Shown: positions 1-11,996, counted from the stretch's first letter. The stretch is 64,000 nt of DNA from Entrophospora sp. SA101 (GCA_958430865.1 CAUDNR010002113.1:20928-84927), one strand, 5' to 3'. A program made the numbers and translations. The notes: generated by a model from the sequence alone, not told the origin.

Positions 1-1641
1 TTGGAAAAACGATAATAAAAAGATATATAAATTAACTTACGAATTTGCAATAAACCTTCACCAAAATATCTTAAATTTATGATTGCCCAAATCAACGTCA
101 TCTAAATAGTAAACAGTAGAATTATTATTATAATTATAAGAGAAAAATCGTATTTGTAAAATCATTATAATTATTCAAAAACTTACAATTGACATAAATA
201 CTGATATACAATCTGGAAGATATTCAAAAATAAAAAAAAAAAATTAGAAACTAATCAAATAACAAACCAATAACCAACCAACCAACCAATTGAACAATAT
301 GCTTACTTGAATATATTAAGTAATACCAATGGGTGTAAATTTTTCTGGTGGCATATTTCACAGCGATAATAAAATCAAGTATAACGAAAATCCAGAAAAA
401 TATAAATATAAACATTCCAACTTTTGATTCATTTTTCACCTAATAAATAAACTAAAGGTATTTAGGAATAAATTAACTACCGTCATTAGTCATTAGTAAT
501 TGATTTATGCTACCTACAGATATAAATCCAATTAATTGCAATGCTAAAATCAAGAAAATTATAAAGCAATGATAGTAATAAAATAAGTTGGGTGATGGTG
601 TTTCATAATTATTACTATTACTATTGTTGGTCATAATGAACGACAAAAATGTGTGAACGCCAGTAATTATTAGGAAGAACAAGTTCATTTTCAATAATAC
701 AAAAAAGATTATCCTAGCTCTATAAATTCCTATTATCATTATTTGATAATATAATAATGTTAAAGCTCATTGATTCGTGAACATTTAAAGTTTAGGTGTA
801 TGCATGAAATAACAACTTACTTTGAATTTTTACACTTCCGCCAATTTTTTTATAAACCATCCAACCAAAATTTAGGTATACTTTGTAAACCAAGAAACAC
901 ATAATAACAAAACAAACCAACAGTGAGATGGCTAATGGTAAATCATGGTAGTAAAAATGTTCATAGTTATCAATTAAAATTTCTGAACACGAATTAATTA
1001 AATCTTCAAACCATTCCTTCACTTCCAATAATTGAATCTGTAGTTGAGGTTGGGAGGGAAGTGGTAGGGTAAATTAAATGAATTGGAAGAAAAAAAAGGA
1101 TTCGATTACAAATCATTACTACTCACAAATCCATAAGTAGAACAAAGTAAATCCGATATTGTGATTGTGATTAATTGAATCGTGTTTTTACTTGCAATCT
1201 AAATTTTCACAATCGAACACATGTTAATATATAAATATTGGTTGATTAATCCACACACCCACACACACTGATTTTTAAAAAACCTACCGAACTCAAACAA
1301 AACCAACATTGAAATATTTGAAATAATATAAAAACAATATTTTCATTTACAATTCTATCCATTTTTTCAAGTGAAATTTCTAAATCACATTTTAAAATAT
1401 TTGGACTGATATATCTTAAATCACTTCGTAGTTTTATATTTCTACACAATATTCTAACTTCTAATGCTATCCCAACTATGGCTTGAATTATTGTTAATAT
1501 AACAAGAGATTTGACCCATATATCATTATTAATGCTATTCATGAGGCGATCATTATTAGAGCGGTTATTATTATTATTCGAGCGGTTATTATTAATGTTA
1601 TTATGAGCAGTACTCATCATACGCTTTTCTGTGCAAGCCAT
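1..1641 (-). CDS. Multi-span membrane protein of unknown function, copy 1 (3' end off window)
   Basis: Seven exons of a minus-strand gene are visible: 1288-1641, 1127-1198, 821-1037, 518-729, 307-439, 187-212 and 41-101. All introns are GT-AG and the phases join in frame. The last exon lies beyond the left edge; in the second copy it is present (see 41150-42969). The product starts M-A-C-T-E-K, has an Asn-rich stretch at about residues 14-30, and then about seven to eight hydrophobic segments of 18-25 residues, so it is a polytopic membrane protein with a seven-span look. I do not recognise the family. A receptor-like or transporter-like role would be a guess. The start is the first ATG after an upstream stop-rich stretch. 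Confidence 0.7.
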
Positions 1642-3171
1642 GAAAAGGGTATGTATAAAAAGAGAGTTAGAGAAAGAAAGTTATTAAAATCAAGAAAAAT
1701 AGAAACAAAGATAATTGCTACTTAAATATTATAAATATATATTAACCTGTTTGAGATATGATAAAATTTTCTTAGATCAAAAAAAAATTTACTTGATTCG
1801 TAATTCTTTTAAATTTAAAATTAATGATCGGTGGGATGCATTTTAATCATTAATAGAACTTCGTTGTTATTTGTTGTATGGGGACCTGAGTTTATACTAG
1901 ATCAATATTTTGAGATTATGGTTTTTTAGAGTCTCAAAACTCTTGATTATTGATGGAATAAAAACATCCTTGAATAATAAAAAAAGTGATAAATGTGGTG
2001 GAAATGAAGTTTTTAATGAATGCAAAGAAAATGCAAGCTATAATGATTATATTAAAGTATCGAATATTCGGATAAAGGTGATTTTTCGAGAAAGTTCATA
2101 AAGCAATATGATTCATTTTATAGCAAACATAAATTTATGGTAACTATTATGGAATTACTAAAGACCAAAATAGATGATGCCAAGAATGAAGAAATAAAAA
2201 TCTTCTGGTATTATTTATTACTTGATTATTTATTTTTACACTCTGTAATTAATTGCTTTCATAAATAATTATCACACTTGTATTTCTTTATTACTTTTAA
2301 AATAAAATGGCGCCAAAAGGTAAGTTGAACTTTACTTGATTCTCAAAAATACGAAATTTGCTTATATGCTAATAATAATAAAAAAACCAGAAAAGAATAT
2401 GATATGCATACTGAAACAAACAATATATTTACATTAATTGGTGAAACATATTGGTAATGTGATCTTATATAATAGTTACTTTTATTTCGTTGGTTTTCAA
2501 AAATTACAAGAACAACCTTTTCTCTGAAATTAAAGGCTTCTTTACAGCTTTCTTACCATAAATATTTTTATATAAAAGTGATTAATAGTTTGATATAACG
2601 AATTTTGAATGCATACGTATAGTGTAACAAATTTTTTGAAAATATTTTCACGCTAAATAATTTACTGGTAGAATACTCGGAGGATCTTTTCTTTTTTTAT
2701 ATTAATATAGCTGCGTAGCAACACAAAAATTGTGTACATATCTCTTAATATTAAAACAAAACCAATCATAATAATACTCCCCGCCAATGTTATATATAAA
2801 TATATTAATATTAATTAATCATGCATTCCCAACACCTAAATTTGATCGTTTCATATTTTTTTTTTGAAAAATTAATGTTCTTTTTGAAGAAAAGTTTAGC
2901 TAGTTATAATAAACAAAAGTTTCATTGCAATAATAATAACTTAAATAATATGTTGTAAAGCGTTATTGGTGAAATACACTCACTCATAAAATATTATCTT
3001 CATTGGTATCTTTATTTCCCCAATTCCAAAAATCACAAATTGTAATACTGATAATAATAAAAATTTCGCCCTTTTTAAACAAAAGTAACAAATTATTTAT
3101 ATTGAAAAAATCATTTTTTAAAAACTTTTTTAAAGCCAAGGATATAGATATTAATATTAATAAATCTAGAA
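1642..3171. other. Intergenic stretch with short ORFs and a possible ribosomal-protein fragment
   Basis: Mostly AT-rich non-coding DNA, repeated at 42970-44499. A 63-codon plus-strand ORF (1910-2101) shows no recognisable domain. At 2308 a plus-strand ATG opens a four-codon M-A-P-K exon followed by a good GTAAGT donor. On the opposite strand, at about 2520-2570, a short frame reads G-K-K-A-V-K-K-P then L-I-S-E-K-R, which resembles the N-terminus of ribosomal protein eL8. I see no continuing gene from either piece. Confidence 0.4.
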
Positions 3172-4613
3172 ATGGTACTTGAAGGATTATTAACATCAGA
3201 CAGGAGAGAATTAGTACTTAAGATTAATAATGTAATGAATGATATTGCTCATTCTGCTTTTCCAACTGTTTCTGACAGAGAAAATAGAAAGGTTATTTTT
3301 TACAATTAGTCAAAGAAAACAAAGAATTTTTAGAAAATGAAAAAGAATATTGCAGAGAAAATTATATTTATAATTTTAAATTAGAGAATGTAACAAGTGT
3401 AAAACAACAAGATACTCTGATAAACTTTGTATTGGTCTACACCTACAAAGACTTTTCAATACTTGGACATCTGGAAATAAGATTATTGATGGTTTTATTT
3501 AAAAATGTCAACAGCTTTCATCATATTGTAGAATGGATACCTTATAAGCAATTTAAAAATATAAAAAAGCTAACAGAAGGTGGATTCAGTTCAATTTATA
3601 TTGCTGAGTGGACAAGAGGAAGTGTATATGATTATGATGAAAATAAAAGGAGTTTAGTTATTATGGAGCTCAGCATGTAGTATTAAAATCATTAAATAAT
3701 TCAAGTAATCCAGGACAGTCTTTTTTAATGAGGTAATTAATCATATTTAAATTAAATTAAACTAAATTAAACCATTTATTTTATTTTATTTTATTTTATT
3801 TTATTTATATAATTGATCACAGGCATTAAATTATTGTAAAATTAGTTCAAGTTTAATTGTTCCTTGCTATGGTATAACTAAATTCCCAAATAATGGAAAT
3901 TATGTGATGGTTCTTAATTATTTTCAACAAGGAACTTTAAGAGATTATTTACAAAAAAATCATTCAAGTTTAACATTAAAGGATAGAATTAATATTTATG
4001 TGAGGTGTTATATGATATACATGAAAAGATTTAATTCATTGTGATTTACACAGTGGTAATATATTAATAAGTGATGATGGTGGTGGTTATATTACAGGTT
4101 TAGGATTATGTGGACCAGTTGATGAAAAACCATCAAACAAAATCTATGGAATTATACCATATATTGCTCCAGAGCTATTTAGAGGAAACAAGAACACAAA
4201 AGAATCAGATATTTATAGTGTTAGGATGTTAATGTGGGAAATATTTGCAGGACATCCACCATTTGATAATAAAGCTCATGATCATTGTTTAATGTTAGAT
4301 ATGATTGGAGGCTTACAACCACTAATATTATCAGGAATGCCTGATGATTATCCACAAATGATGCAAAGGTGTTGAGATGTGGATCCAACTAAGAGACCAA
4401 CCATTAGAGAGCTTTGTTGAATAAACTTCATAGTATTAATATTGGTGGTAGTAATAGTGGCAATAGTAGTAATAATAATAACAATAATATTAATTCACAA
4501 CAAATTCACAAATCACACCCATCAGCATATTATACAAGTAGAATATTAAATAATGAAATTTCTAAATTAAATTTAAGTAATGAAAGCTTATTAAATTATG
4601 AAAAGATAATTTA
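3172..4613 (+). pseudogene. TKL-like protein kinase pseudogene, copy 1
   Basis: Reading across frames gives an N-terminal segment from ATG 3172, a C-x-x-C-containing linker, the T-W-T-S-G-N motif and the W-I-P-Y-x-Q-F-K-N-I motif. These are followed by a kinase domain with a glycine loop (G-G-F-S-S-I-Y), a V-L-K-S-L lysine segment, H-C-D-L-H-S-G-N catalytic loop, I-A-P-E-L and D-P-T-K-R-P-T. This order is characteristic of the large Rhizophagus kinase family. The copy is dead: frameshifts near 3290, 3390 and 3520, an in-frame TAA in the linker, and TGA replacing the Trp codon after R-C near 4375. The metal-binding D-x-G is also changed (T-G-L-G instead of a D-L-G type). An intron may lie around 3732-3822. 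A poly-Asn tail is near 4470. The same lesions occur at 44500-45941, so decay came before the duplication. Confidence 0.8.
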
Positions 4614-4998
4614 ATAAAGCAAATTAAATAGTTAATTAATTAATAATAATATAAGTAGAATTGCTGATGGATAATTTTTTGTTAAATATAAAATAATCAA
4701 ATTGTATAAAAATCCATCCATAGGTATGAATTTATAACTTTAAAGTAATTATATAAAAATGAAGAAATTCGGAAGTTAACTATTTGCATTTAAAATAATA
4801 AACCATTTCGCAGCTATCAGGAAAACATAAAAAAAACATACTAATAGAAATCTCTGGTTCTATTTAATATACCACCAAAGTAATTCGAAAAAATGGAAAG
4901 TTAATTCAAAGTATTTGCTCAGTTGACATAAATATTTACTTGGCATTAGTAATTAGTAAGTGAGTAATACAGAAAATTAGTAATTACAAGTTCTAGTC

Positions 4999-5086
4999 AT
5001 AGGTTAGTTGATCAAAAATATCCTGTTAATTATGCCTCACTTCGTGATGTCATAATCAACATGATATTTTTGATTAACTAACCTAT
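4999..5086. repeat. Near-perfect hairpin with 3-nt loop, copy 1
   Basis: The left arm (4999-5040) and right arm (5044-5086) pair almost completely around a TTC loop, with only a few mismatches over about 42 bp. It recurs at 46327-46414. It could be a small foldback element or a small-RNA precursor. The sequence shows only the structure. Confidence 0.75.
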
Positions 5087-5309
5087 AACACTATTATCGT
5101 GAAACCGAATTATGATTTTGATTGTGTAACTTTTTAATTTTTTTATTATTACTACAACCTTTCTTCTAATTCTCTAATTCAAAAACTAAAAACAAATTTT
5201 GTGAATATTACTCACCTTTGTTCATTACCAATCAAGAAATAATTGTTAAAATATAATAAATATTTTTACAACTCATTATTAAAACCAAGATTCTATTATT
5301 GCTATAAAG

Positions 5310-5520
5310 ATGGACAAAACTAAAGCATGTTTCATATTTTATATTTATAGTTTAAAAGATTATAATAATAACAATAAAAATATTAAACATTTAATTTCTT
5401 GTTATTTACAAGTTACAAATAATAATGGAAATACAGAAGATCTTGATCATGGTAGTCAAACAAGTTTCAATACAGCAAGAGAGATATTAAAAGGTAAATT
5501 GTTACCACAGTATTTATAAT
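5310..5520 (+). pseudogene. Small exon of unknown gene, 3' part lost (copy 1)
   Basis: ATG 5310 opens a 61-codon exon ending at 5493 before a GTAAAT donor. It is rich in Asn and Lys and has no domain I recognise. In the second copy the matching exon joins a downstream exon (48247-48356, stop at 48354) in the correct phase. Here the intron runs into a MITE at 5533, and the DNA beyond the MITE no longer matches the other copy, so the second exon is missing. Copy 2 instead has GTG in place of this ATG and a 1.33-kb insertion in the exon. Whether the family is a real gene is uncertain. Confidence 0.45.
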
Positions 5521-5532
5521 AGAGATGGTATA

Positions 5533-6084
5533 CAGTCCCCCAAAAAAGTAATGGCGGGGTGTTTTTTTATTATTAAAAAATTTTTTATATAACAATTATA
5601 AAAAAAAAAATTATTTTTAAAAAATTTAAAAGTAAAAGATTATATTTTCGAAAGATTAGAATATAATGAATTTTCATTCTATATTAATTCAAATTTGAAT
5701 GTAATTTTTAAATAATTAATTTTACCAAGTACTGCTTTAATTTTTTAAAAAAAGGTCAAAATTTTTAATAACTTGACAAACATCAGTTGTATTATAATAA
5801 AACAACTATCAAAATGTTCACCTAGTTAAGCTGAATTCAATAAAGTCAAAATGATTAAAATCCAATTACTAGTTATTAAGAAAACAAACTTTAAAAGTTG
5901 TCAACAATTTTAAAGATAAAAAAACATCTCTATATTAAAACTTTATGAATTTCGATTTTTTAATAATAATCTTTTAACAAGTTATTCATTACTATTATTT
6001 ATATATTTTGGTTAAATAAAATAAAATATTATTATGATAAATTTTGCATAATAATCCCACTGCCATTACTTTTTTGGGGGACTC
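5533..6084. mobile_element. Tc1/mariner-type MITE
   Basis: Terminal inverted repeats of 23 bp (5533-5555 and 6062-6084) begin CAGTCCCCC and match at 22 of 23 positions; the difference is the outermost base. The element is flanked by TA, or TATA, on both sides (5529-5532 and 6085-6088). CAGT ends with a TA target duplication are typical of Tc1/mariner elements. The 552-bp interior is very AT-rich and has no transposase frame, so the element is non-autonomous. Confidence 0.85.
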
Positions 6085-6329
6085 TATAACCAAGAAAACG
6101 TGGGAGTTTTTTTTTATAAAATTTATGTGGTGTAACAATTTTTTGGCCGTTTTGGCCGTTTTTGCCAAATGGCCGTGGCCAAATGCCAACACTGATCACA
6201 AGGTTTGTAATGCTTAAGGGTAGAGACCTCCCTATAAATGATTTTCATTATAGAAAATGTCCACAAAATTTGGTGATCTGCATTACATATAAAAAAAAAT
6301 ACAATAATAAAAGTTTATAATAATATTAT

Positions 6330-9300
6330 TTATTTTTGTCGAGAATTAAATAATTTTTCCCAATTTTCTTGCATTATCATTGCAGTAGCACCTTCAACGA
6401 CACCAAATATATGAAGATTTGTCTGTAATATACTTCCATTTGAGTTTGGTCTATATAAGTTTATCATTACTTTCACTATTTTACGTATTATAAGCAGATC
6501 AAGCAAATGTAGTGCTTCAGCTTTAGTCTTAATCAATCTTTCTTGTTTAAACGTTTTATCTTTATAAGTATTCAACAAGGTGAGTTCTTCATGATCACAT
6601 TTCAATTGACAATAAACCTGTATAATATTCTTTGGTGTAGCTATTTTACCATTTTCGTTCAATTTATTCACCACTTCTTCACTTACCTCTACCATTTTGA
6701 GCACATCTGACATCAAATTAACTTTAGATACAGGTTTAGCTTGTACTCGTAAACAGTTGTCACAATTTCCACATGGAGGATTCAGAGTATCACCATTCCA
6801 TGCAAAATATTCTGCTAGCATATATTCTCTACAAGTATATTGCTCCTCACAAAAATAAACAACTTCAAATATTTTGGCTTGCCTTTTATCTATTTCAGAA
6901 CCTTCATCTACTTCCTCAGTCACTCTACAAAAATCGTTTGTATTATTATTATTGGTTTTAATTTTACATTACAATATCAAAATACTTACAATTCTCTTCC
7001 TTGTGTTATAATTGTATAATTAGTACAAATATCATGACGGGAATAAAAAATCACAGATTTTGCAGAATTATGATCTCTTTCTGCTCTCCCTGTTTCTTGG
7101 ACAAGATTGCCTATTATAAAAAGGTAAGATTATATTATATCAATCTGTTTAATTTTTAAAGCAGTAGTTAGTTACTTACCTATACTCAATGGAAATGTAT
7201 AATGTATTACTAGGCGAATTTTTTTGTCATTAATTCCCATACCAAAAGCATTAGTTGCAATCATAATCTGAATTTTATTATCTTTCCATGATTTCAATTT
7301 TTTATTTTTTTCTCCATTACCTAGAGAACTGTAATACACTGCCATATCATATCAAGATCAGCTTTTTCACAGAGTAGTTCATAAACATTATCACACACAT
7401 GCACTGTTGGGCAGTAGATAATGCATTTTCCATCTTCTAATTCTTTCAACAACATGATAATTTCTCTAATTAATTTCTCTTTAGTACTTTTAGAATGCAC
7501 CTCTATTTTAAGCTCTGGACATGAAAAAGAAATTCCTTGAACAAAGGTAACATCAGATGGAGAAATACAAAGATTTTCCAATATTGCATGAGCATCAATT
7601 TCCTTGCAAGTTCCTGTAAGCATCATAATTGGGATATCGGGAAATAGATGGTGATTTTCCTAAGTTTGTTCCATGAAAAGTTAGATTACATTTATTTCAA
7701 TAATAATTATTTTACTAAAAAGCCAATTTATTTTAGTTTTTTTACCTATAATGTCCACTTTCTATAATACAATGTACTTCATCTATTACAAAAGACACAG
7801 GTGAATTTTTGGAAAAGTTCAACAGCATTTTGGTAAATGATTCATTATAAACAAAACTTTCTGCAGTCACATATATGAGTTTTGTCAATCCAACAGCAAT
7901 TTCTGAAAAGACTTTTTCAAAGTATTCTCGTGGCCTATCTTCACCAGTATAAATACTAGCACACCCAATTCCAGCAATCTATAAAAGAGTAAGGTAAATT
8001 TTCTTTCTTTTAAATATAAATCATTAATAAAACTTACCACTTGATCATCAATTAAAGATACTAATGGGCTTATTACAATGGTCAAACCTCCACGCATTAT
8101 AGCAGAAATCCAATAACACATTGATTTTCCAGCACCTGTTCTCATTGAAACAAAAGTATGATTTCCATTAACATATTCTGATATTGCCATTTCTTGTGAT
8201 TCTTGAAACTTTTGATATTTGAATACTTTTGTAAGCACATCATATGATGTAGGTGGATTAGCTTTCAAGTCTTGTGAAGGTGGTGTGTATTGATTATTTG
8301 GAAATTCATGATGATATCCAAATTTCAAACAGAAGTCATGATACTGACACAATCCTGTTGGAGAATACTTGGGAAAAGCATCACAAGCCAGACATTTTAT
8401 AATTTTTTCAAAATCAAATATATATTTGGCAAATGTAGGTTCAAATTCTTTAGCTTTTATTTTTTCCTGAACACTACGTCCATAAGGTACATAATCCTAA
8501 AAAAAAAAAAAAAAATCAAAGAATATTAACATATTATTTAATATATTTCAAACCAGGTTGTTTACCTTGTCCCAATCAAATGTCTCAAGATTCCTTTTCT
8601 GTTCTTGAATCTTCTTACCACGTTCTTGATTTCTTTCAGCAATACTAATAACGTTTTTCTGATTTTGCTTTATTCGCTGTTCACTTATTTGATTAATATT
8701 ATATTTGTCAGCTTCAGATAATTGTTGGATATTACAAGCTGACCTGGAAATTTCCAGCATATTCAATAAACCATTATTATATTGAAGAACAGCAAGGGCA
8801 TGGCGTGTGCTGTAAGTTTTCCAATAATCAATTTTTTTATCCTGAAAACAAAGTTTTACACAATTGAATGCTTCATTGTATGATGTTCTAATGTGAGTAA
8901 TTAAACTTTGTTTTGTAGGTATATAAAAAATTTTTTTGAGAAATTCTCTAAACTGATCTATTTGATTGCTTGTATGATCTCTCAAATGTGGTTCTTTTAA
9001 TTGAATATCAGGGTTTCCTTTTCTCCAACATACTTCATCCCAACAAAGGCTATGATTATCTGAAAGGTCCACCAATCTGTACCTTTTCTAGTTCATCATC
9101 AGACACAGTAATTTTATTTCCATCAAGCTTTCTTCCACTTGCTGCATACACACATGAATTATAATAGGTCATAATTGTATTTTCATAATCTTTCCATATA
9201 GAGTTTTTTGCTGTAAAAAAAGGATAATAATAAGTGGATTATATAAAAACAGGTATGTGATTTAAGAAAGTTTACCAATCTTTGCCCTTATATTCTTTCC

Positions 9301-11115
9301 AACATGTTTCAAATCTGCATATACTTTACTCACACAAGGAATATTATTTAAAGTTTTATTTGAGTTTAGGTCACCATCTACACAAATATCCAAGAGTACT
9401 TCAGCTTCTTCCAATACTGGTGATATTTTTTCAATAATTCGTAACAATATTGCATGTTCCATCTGACGTGATGATTGCTCATGATTGCCATGAAAAACTT
9501 CATACTCTTTGCCATCTTTATTTTTCAACTGACGTGGTTTTTCAGCAGTAGAAAAGGCAATAACAGGTTTGTGGTCATAATCTATTTGTAAAAAAGACTT
9601 TTAATTAGCAATTCTAACCAATTAATAATATTGTATTACCTTCTAAATTTCCCTGAAATATTAGCTCTCCACTAGCTTGATTTGCATTTCGACAATGTGA
9701 CCAGGAACAATCAAAACTAGCAGGAAGTATTCTTTCTCCTTTTGCTTTGATATATGCAATAGCTTTTGTTAAAGCAATTTGTGCACTAACTTCAGCTTCA
9801 TTATTTATGCTTTTCAAATATTCATTTTGTCTATCATAATAATGACCTTTTGATGACTGTGTTGTTACTCCCATCATAGAAAAAATGGTTTGAAGTTGTC
9901 TCCTATTAACACCACCAACAAGTCCTGCTCCTGCTGCAAGTAAAGAAAATTTTGTACCAGGTAACTCATTATTATATTCAGTAATTCCTTGACACATTTT
10001 ACAATTGATTGTAATTTGAAGATTATAGCCAATTTTATTAACTTTCAGCTTCTTTTTAGACAGATCAAGGTTATGGCATGTTAAACAAGGTTGAATAAAT
10101 ATGTTGGTGAGATATTGTTCAGTGTTAACTAATATTGTTGATCCAAATTTATTTTCTTCTATAGTTTTTTGCACCCAATCTTTCAATGAATCCTTATTTT
10201 TTTTTTCATACTGATTATATTTTAAATTCTTTGCATATTCAAGGTCGGCTTTAGCATGTTTGAATCTTTTACGTAATGCATCACTTGATTTTTTTGAAGA
10301 TTCATAATCAATTGCAAGAGCTAAAGTTGCTTCTGAAGATAAGTTTAGACCTGTTTCTTTAATTTCTATTCCTTGACAAATTATTGGATCTTGTGAAATT
10401 AACAATGAATTTCTTGCCTTTGCAATTATTTTTTCACCCTTTTTTTGCATAGTGGCAGTTAGCTTTACCATTTTGTTTTGAGGTTTTGTCAATGCAACAG
10501 AAGTTTCAAAAATATTTGGATAAATTGAATTGACTTTGGCTTGTAGATCATGTATAATATCAGGGTTACCAAATCCAAGAATATCTGGAATAGAAATCTT
10601 CCCTGACCAATTTATGTATTTCTTCATGCTAACAAAAAAATCTGGGTTTGTTCCTTCGTGTATAATTTGTGTCATCTCCACATTATTATAAATTTTCCAA
10701 TGATATGTAAGGTATTCATTATTACTTTGAATTTCTAGATAAAAATATATAACTCACCAAACTTTCCAATAACACAATGTCCAGGAAGTAAAGGAACCAA
10801 TGGAGCAGTTGATATATCTCTTTTTGTAACATTATGATAATATGGATTTTTAGAATGATCCTCCACATTTATTTGTAATTCAGCATGAATACTAAGAATC
10901 TTGTGTGATTTTGATATATCACGAAGCATGTATCCACCATTTGCTCTTTTAAATTTTTCTAAAGAAGAATTGTTAGTTTGCATGTATTGTATCCACTGTG
11001 GAATCCTACAATAAATAAACAAAAATCAAAAAAAATATAGAACTTAAATATTTATTTGCTTATAATAAATAATACCTTTCCTTTTTTTTACTATTACTAT
11101 TGTTTTCTACTGTCA
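6330..11115 (-). pseudogene. Mutator-like transposase fused to RecQ-family helicase, frameshifted
   Basis: Exons read 11076-11115, 10758-11005, 9640-10734, 9276-9581, 8566-9210, 8038-8496, 7746-7978, ~7662-7180, 6990-7110 and 6330-6924, about 1,400 codons. The N-terminal half resembles Mutator-like RNase H transposase domains: C-x-x-C pairs, F-D-C-S-W, N-H-E-Q-S-S-R-Q-M-E and V-D-G-D-L-N-S-N. The C-terminal half is RecQ-like: T-G-A-G-K-S (motif I), D-E-V-H-C (II), A-T-N-A-F-G-M-G-I (V), Q-E-T-G-R-A-E-R-D (VI) and a zinc region ending C-G-N-C-D-N-C. The exon ending F-D-W-D-K splices in phase to D-Y-V-P-Y-G, joining the halves. Decay signs are frame changes near 9085, 7650 and 7345, a lost splice acceptor near 7660, and an implausibly short 23-nt intron at 10735-10757. 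No initiating exon was found upstream of 11115. The fusion is seen directly; its role in transposition is inferred. Confidence 0.75.
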
Positions 11116-11190
11116 CTAAATAAACATATTTATAAAATAAAACTAGAATTAGTATAAGCTCGACATAACATTATTAATATTAGACATTCG

Positions 11191-11349
11191 CGACTATAGT
11201 CATTTGCAACTTAATAAGACATTCATGATTTCAAATAAGTTAAAATAAAATATTATTGCATTTAGCATATGCGACTATAGTCATTCGCAACTTAATAAGA
11301 CATTCACGATTTCAAATAAGTTAAAATAAATATTATTGCATTTAGCATA
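11191..11349. repeat. 81-bp tandem duplication
   Basis: Two adjacent units start with CGACTATAGTCATT (11191 and 11272) and run to TTTAGCAT. They differ by a few substitutions and one A in a homopolymer. Confidence 0.85.
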
Positions 11350-11767
11350 GATATTTATGTGTTTATGGAAGTTACTTGTGGTTAAAATAGCTTTAACAGT
11401 CATTTGCAAATTTTAACTTAGGAATTCGCTAACTTTACTAGGAATTCGCCAGGAATTTGAACTTCGTTAATAATATAAGTCATTATTTTTTAATACTAAC
11501 TTTTATTTTTTTTTACATAAAGTTAAACTATAGTTCTTAGCAATATATTCTATGTGATTTTATAAAGGAATAATAAAAGATATGACTCGTTTTATTTTAA
11601 TATGTCATGGGAAATTTTTTTGGACATTTTTCATATTCGATTTTGTAATATGTAGATCCTCTACCCTTAAAAAGCTGGACTTCTGAAGAAGATAGTAATG
11701 ATGTTTAAAAGTGGTTTGATTATTAGAACAAATTAATTTGTTTTTTTTAAAAAAATAATTTTTTTCA

Positions 11768-11996
11768 TTTTATTATAAAAATAAAATTCTTAAATTTAAC
11801 TTGACCAATAAAATTATAAAAATAAAATTCTTAAATTTAAACTTGGCCAATAAAATTATAAAACCGTGGTTAAACTTGGGTTTGAACCGCGGTTCAAACT
11901 GTGATCAGTAAACTGTCAATTGGTGCAGTTCACTAGTCAAACTGGCAGTTTATAAACCAAACTGAACCGAACCGAACCGAACCATTCCCATCCCTA
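11768..11996. repeat. Tandem AT-rich units leading into a dispersed hAT-like repeat relic
   Basis: Two ~44-bp units built on CCAATAAAATTATAAAA precede a segment rich in AACCG. This segment contains the perfect palindrome GTTTGAACCGCGGTTCAAAC (11880-11899) and ends in CCATCCCTA, the form of a hAT terminal repeat (TAGGGATGG on the other strand). The end is followed by CCAATAAA, which also precedes the segment at 11847-11854. A related piece lies at 12320-12430 and a third, reversed, at about 36275-36360. Confidence 0.5.

Larger units (their letters stand above)
1..5196. repeat. Large direct duplication, copy 1
   Basis: This block matches 41329-46524 base for base wherever I compared the two, with a constant offset of 41328 and no indel seen. 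All small reading frames in it recur identically, including the inactivating changes in the kinase pseudogene. The left limit is unknown because the window starts inside the block. The right limit is sharp: at 5197 the copies begin to differ, with several substitutions and a 13-bp indel within about 130 bp. It may be a recent segmental duplication, a gene-conversion tract, or an assembly artefact that placed one haplotype twice. Confidence 0.95.

Noticed and set aside
9063..9085. Second 23-nt GTACAG...TTTCAG intron in the transposase gene
   Set aside because: Removing it leads to the wrong frame and an early stop; a simple frame change fits the conserved protein better.
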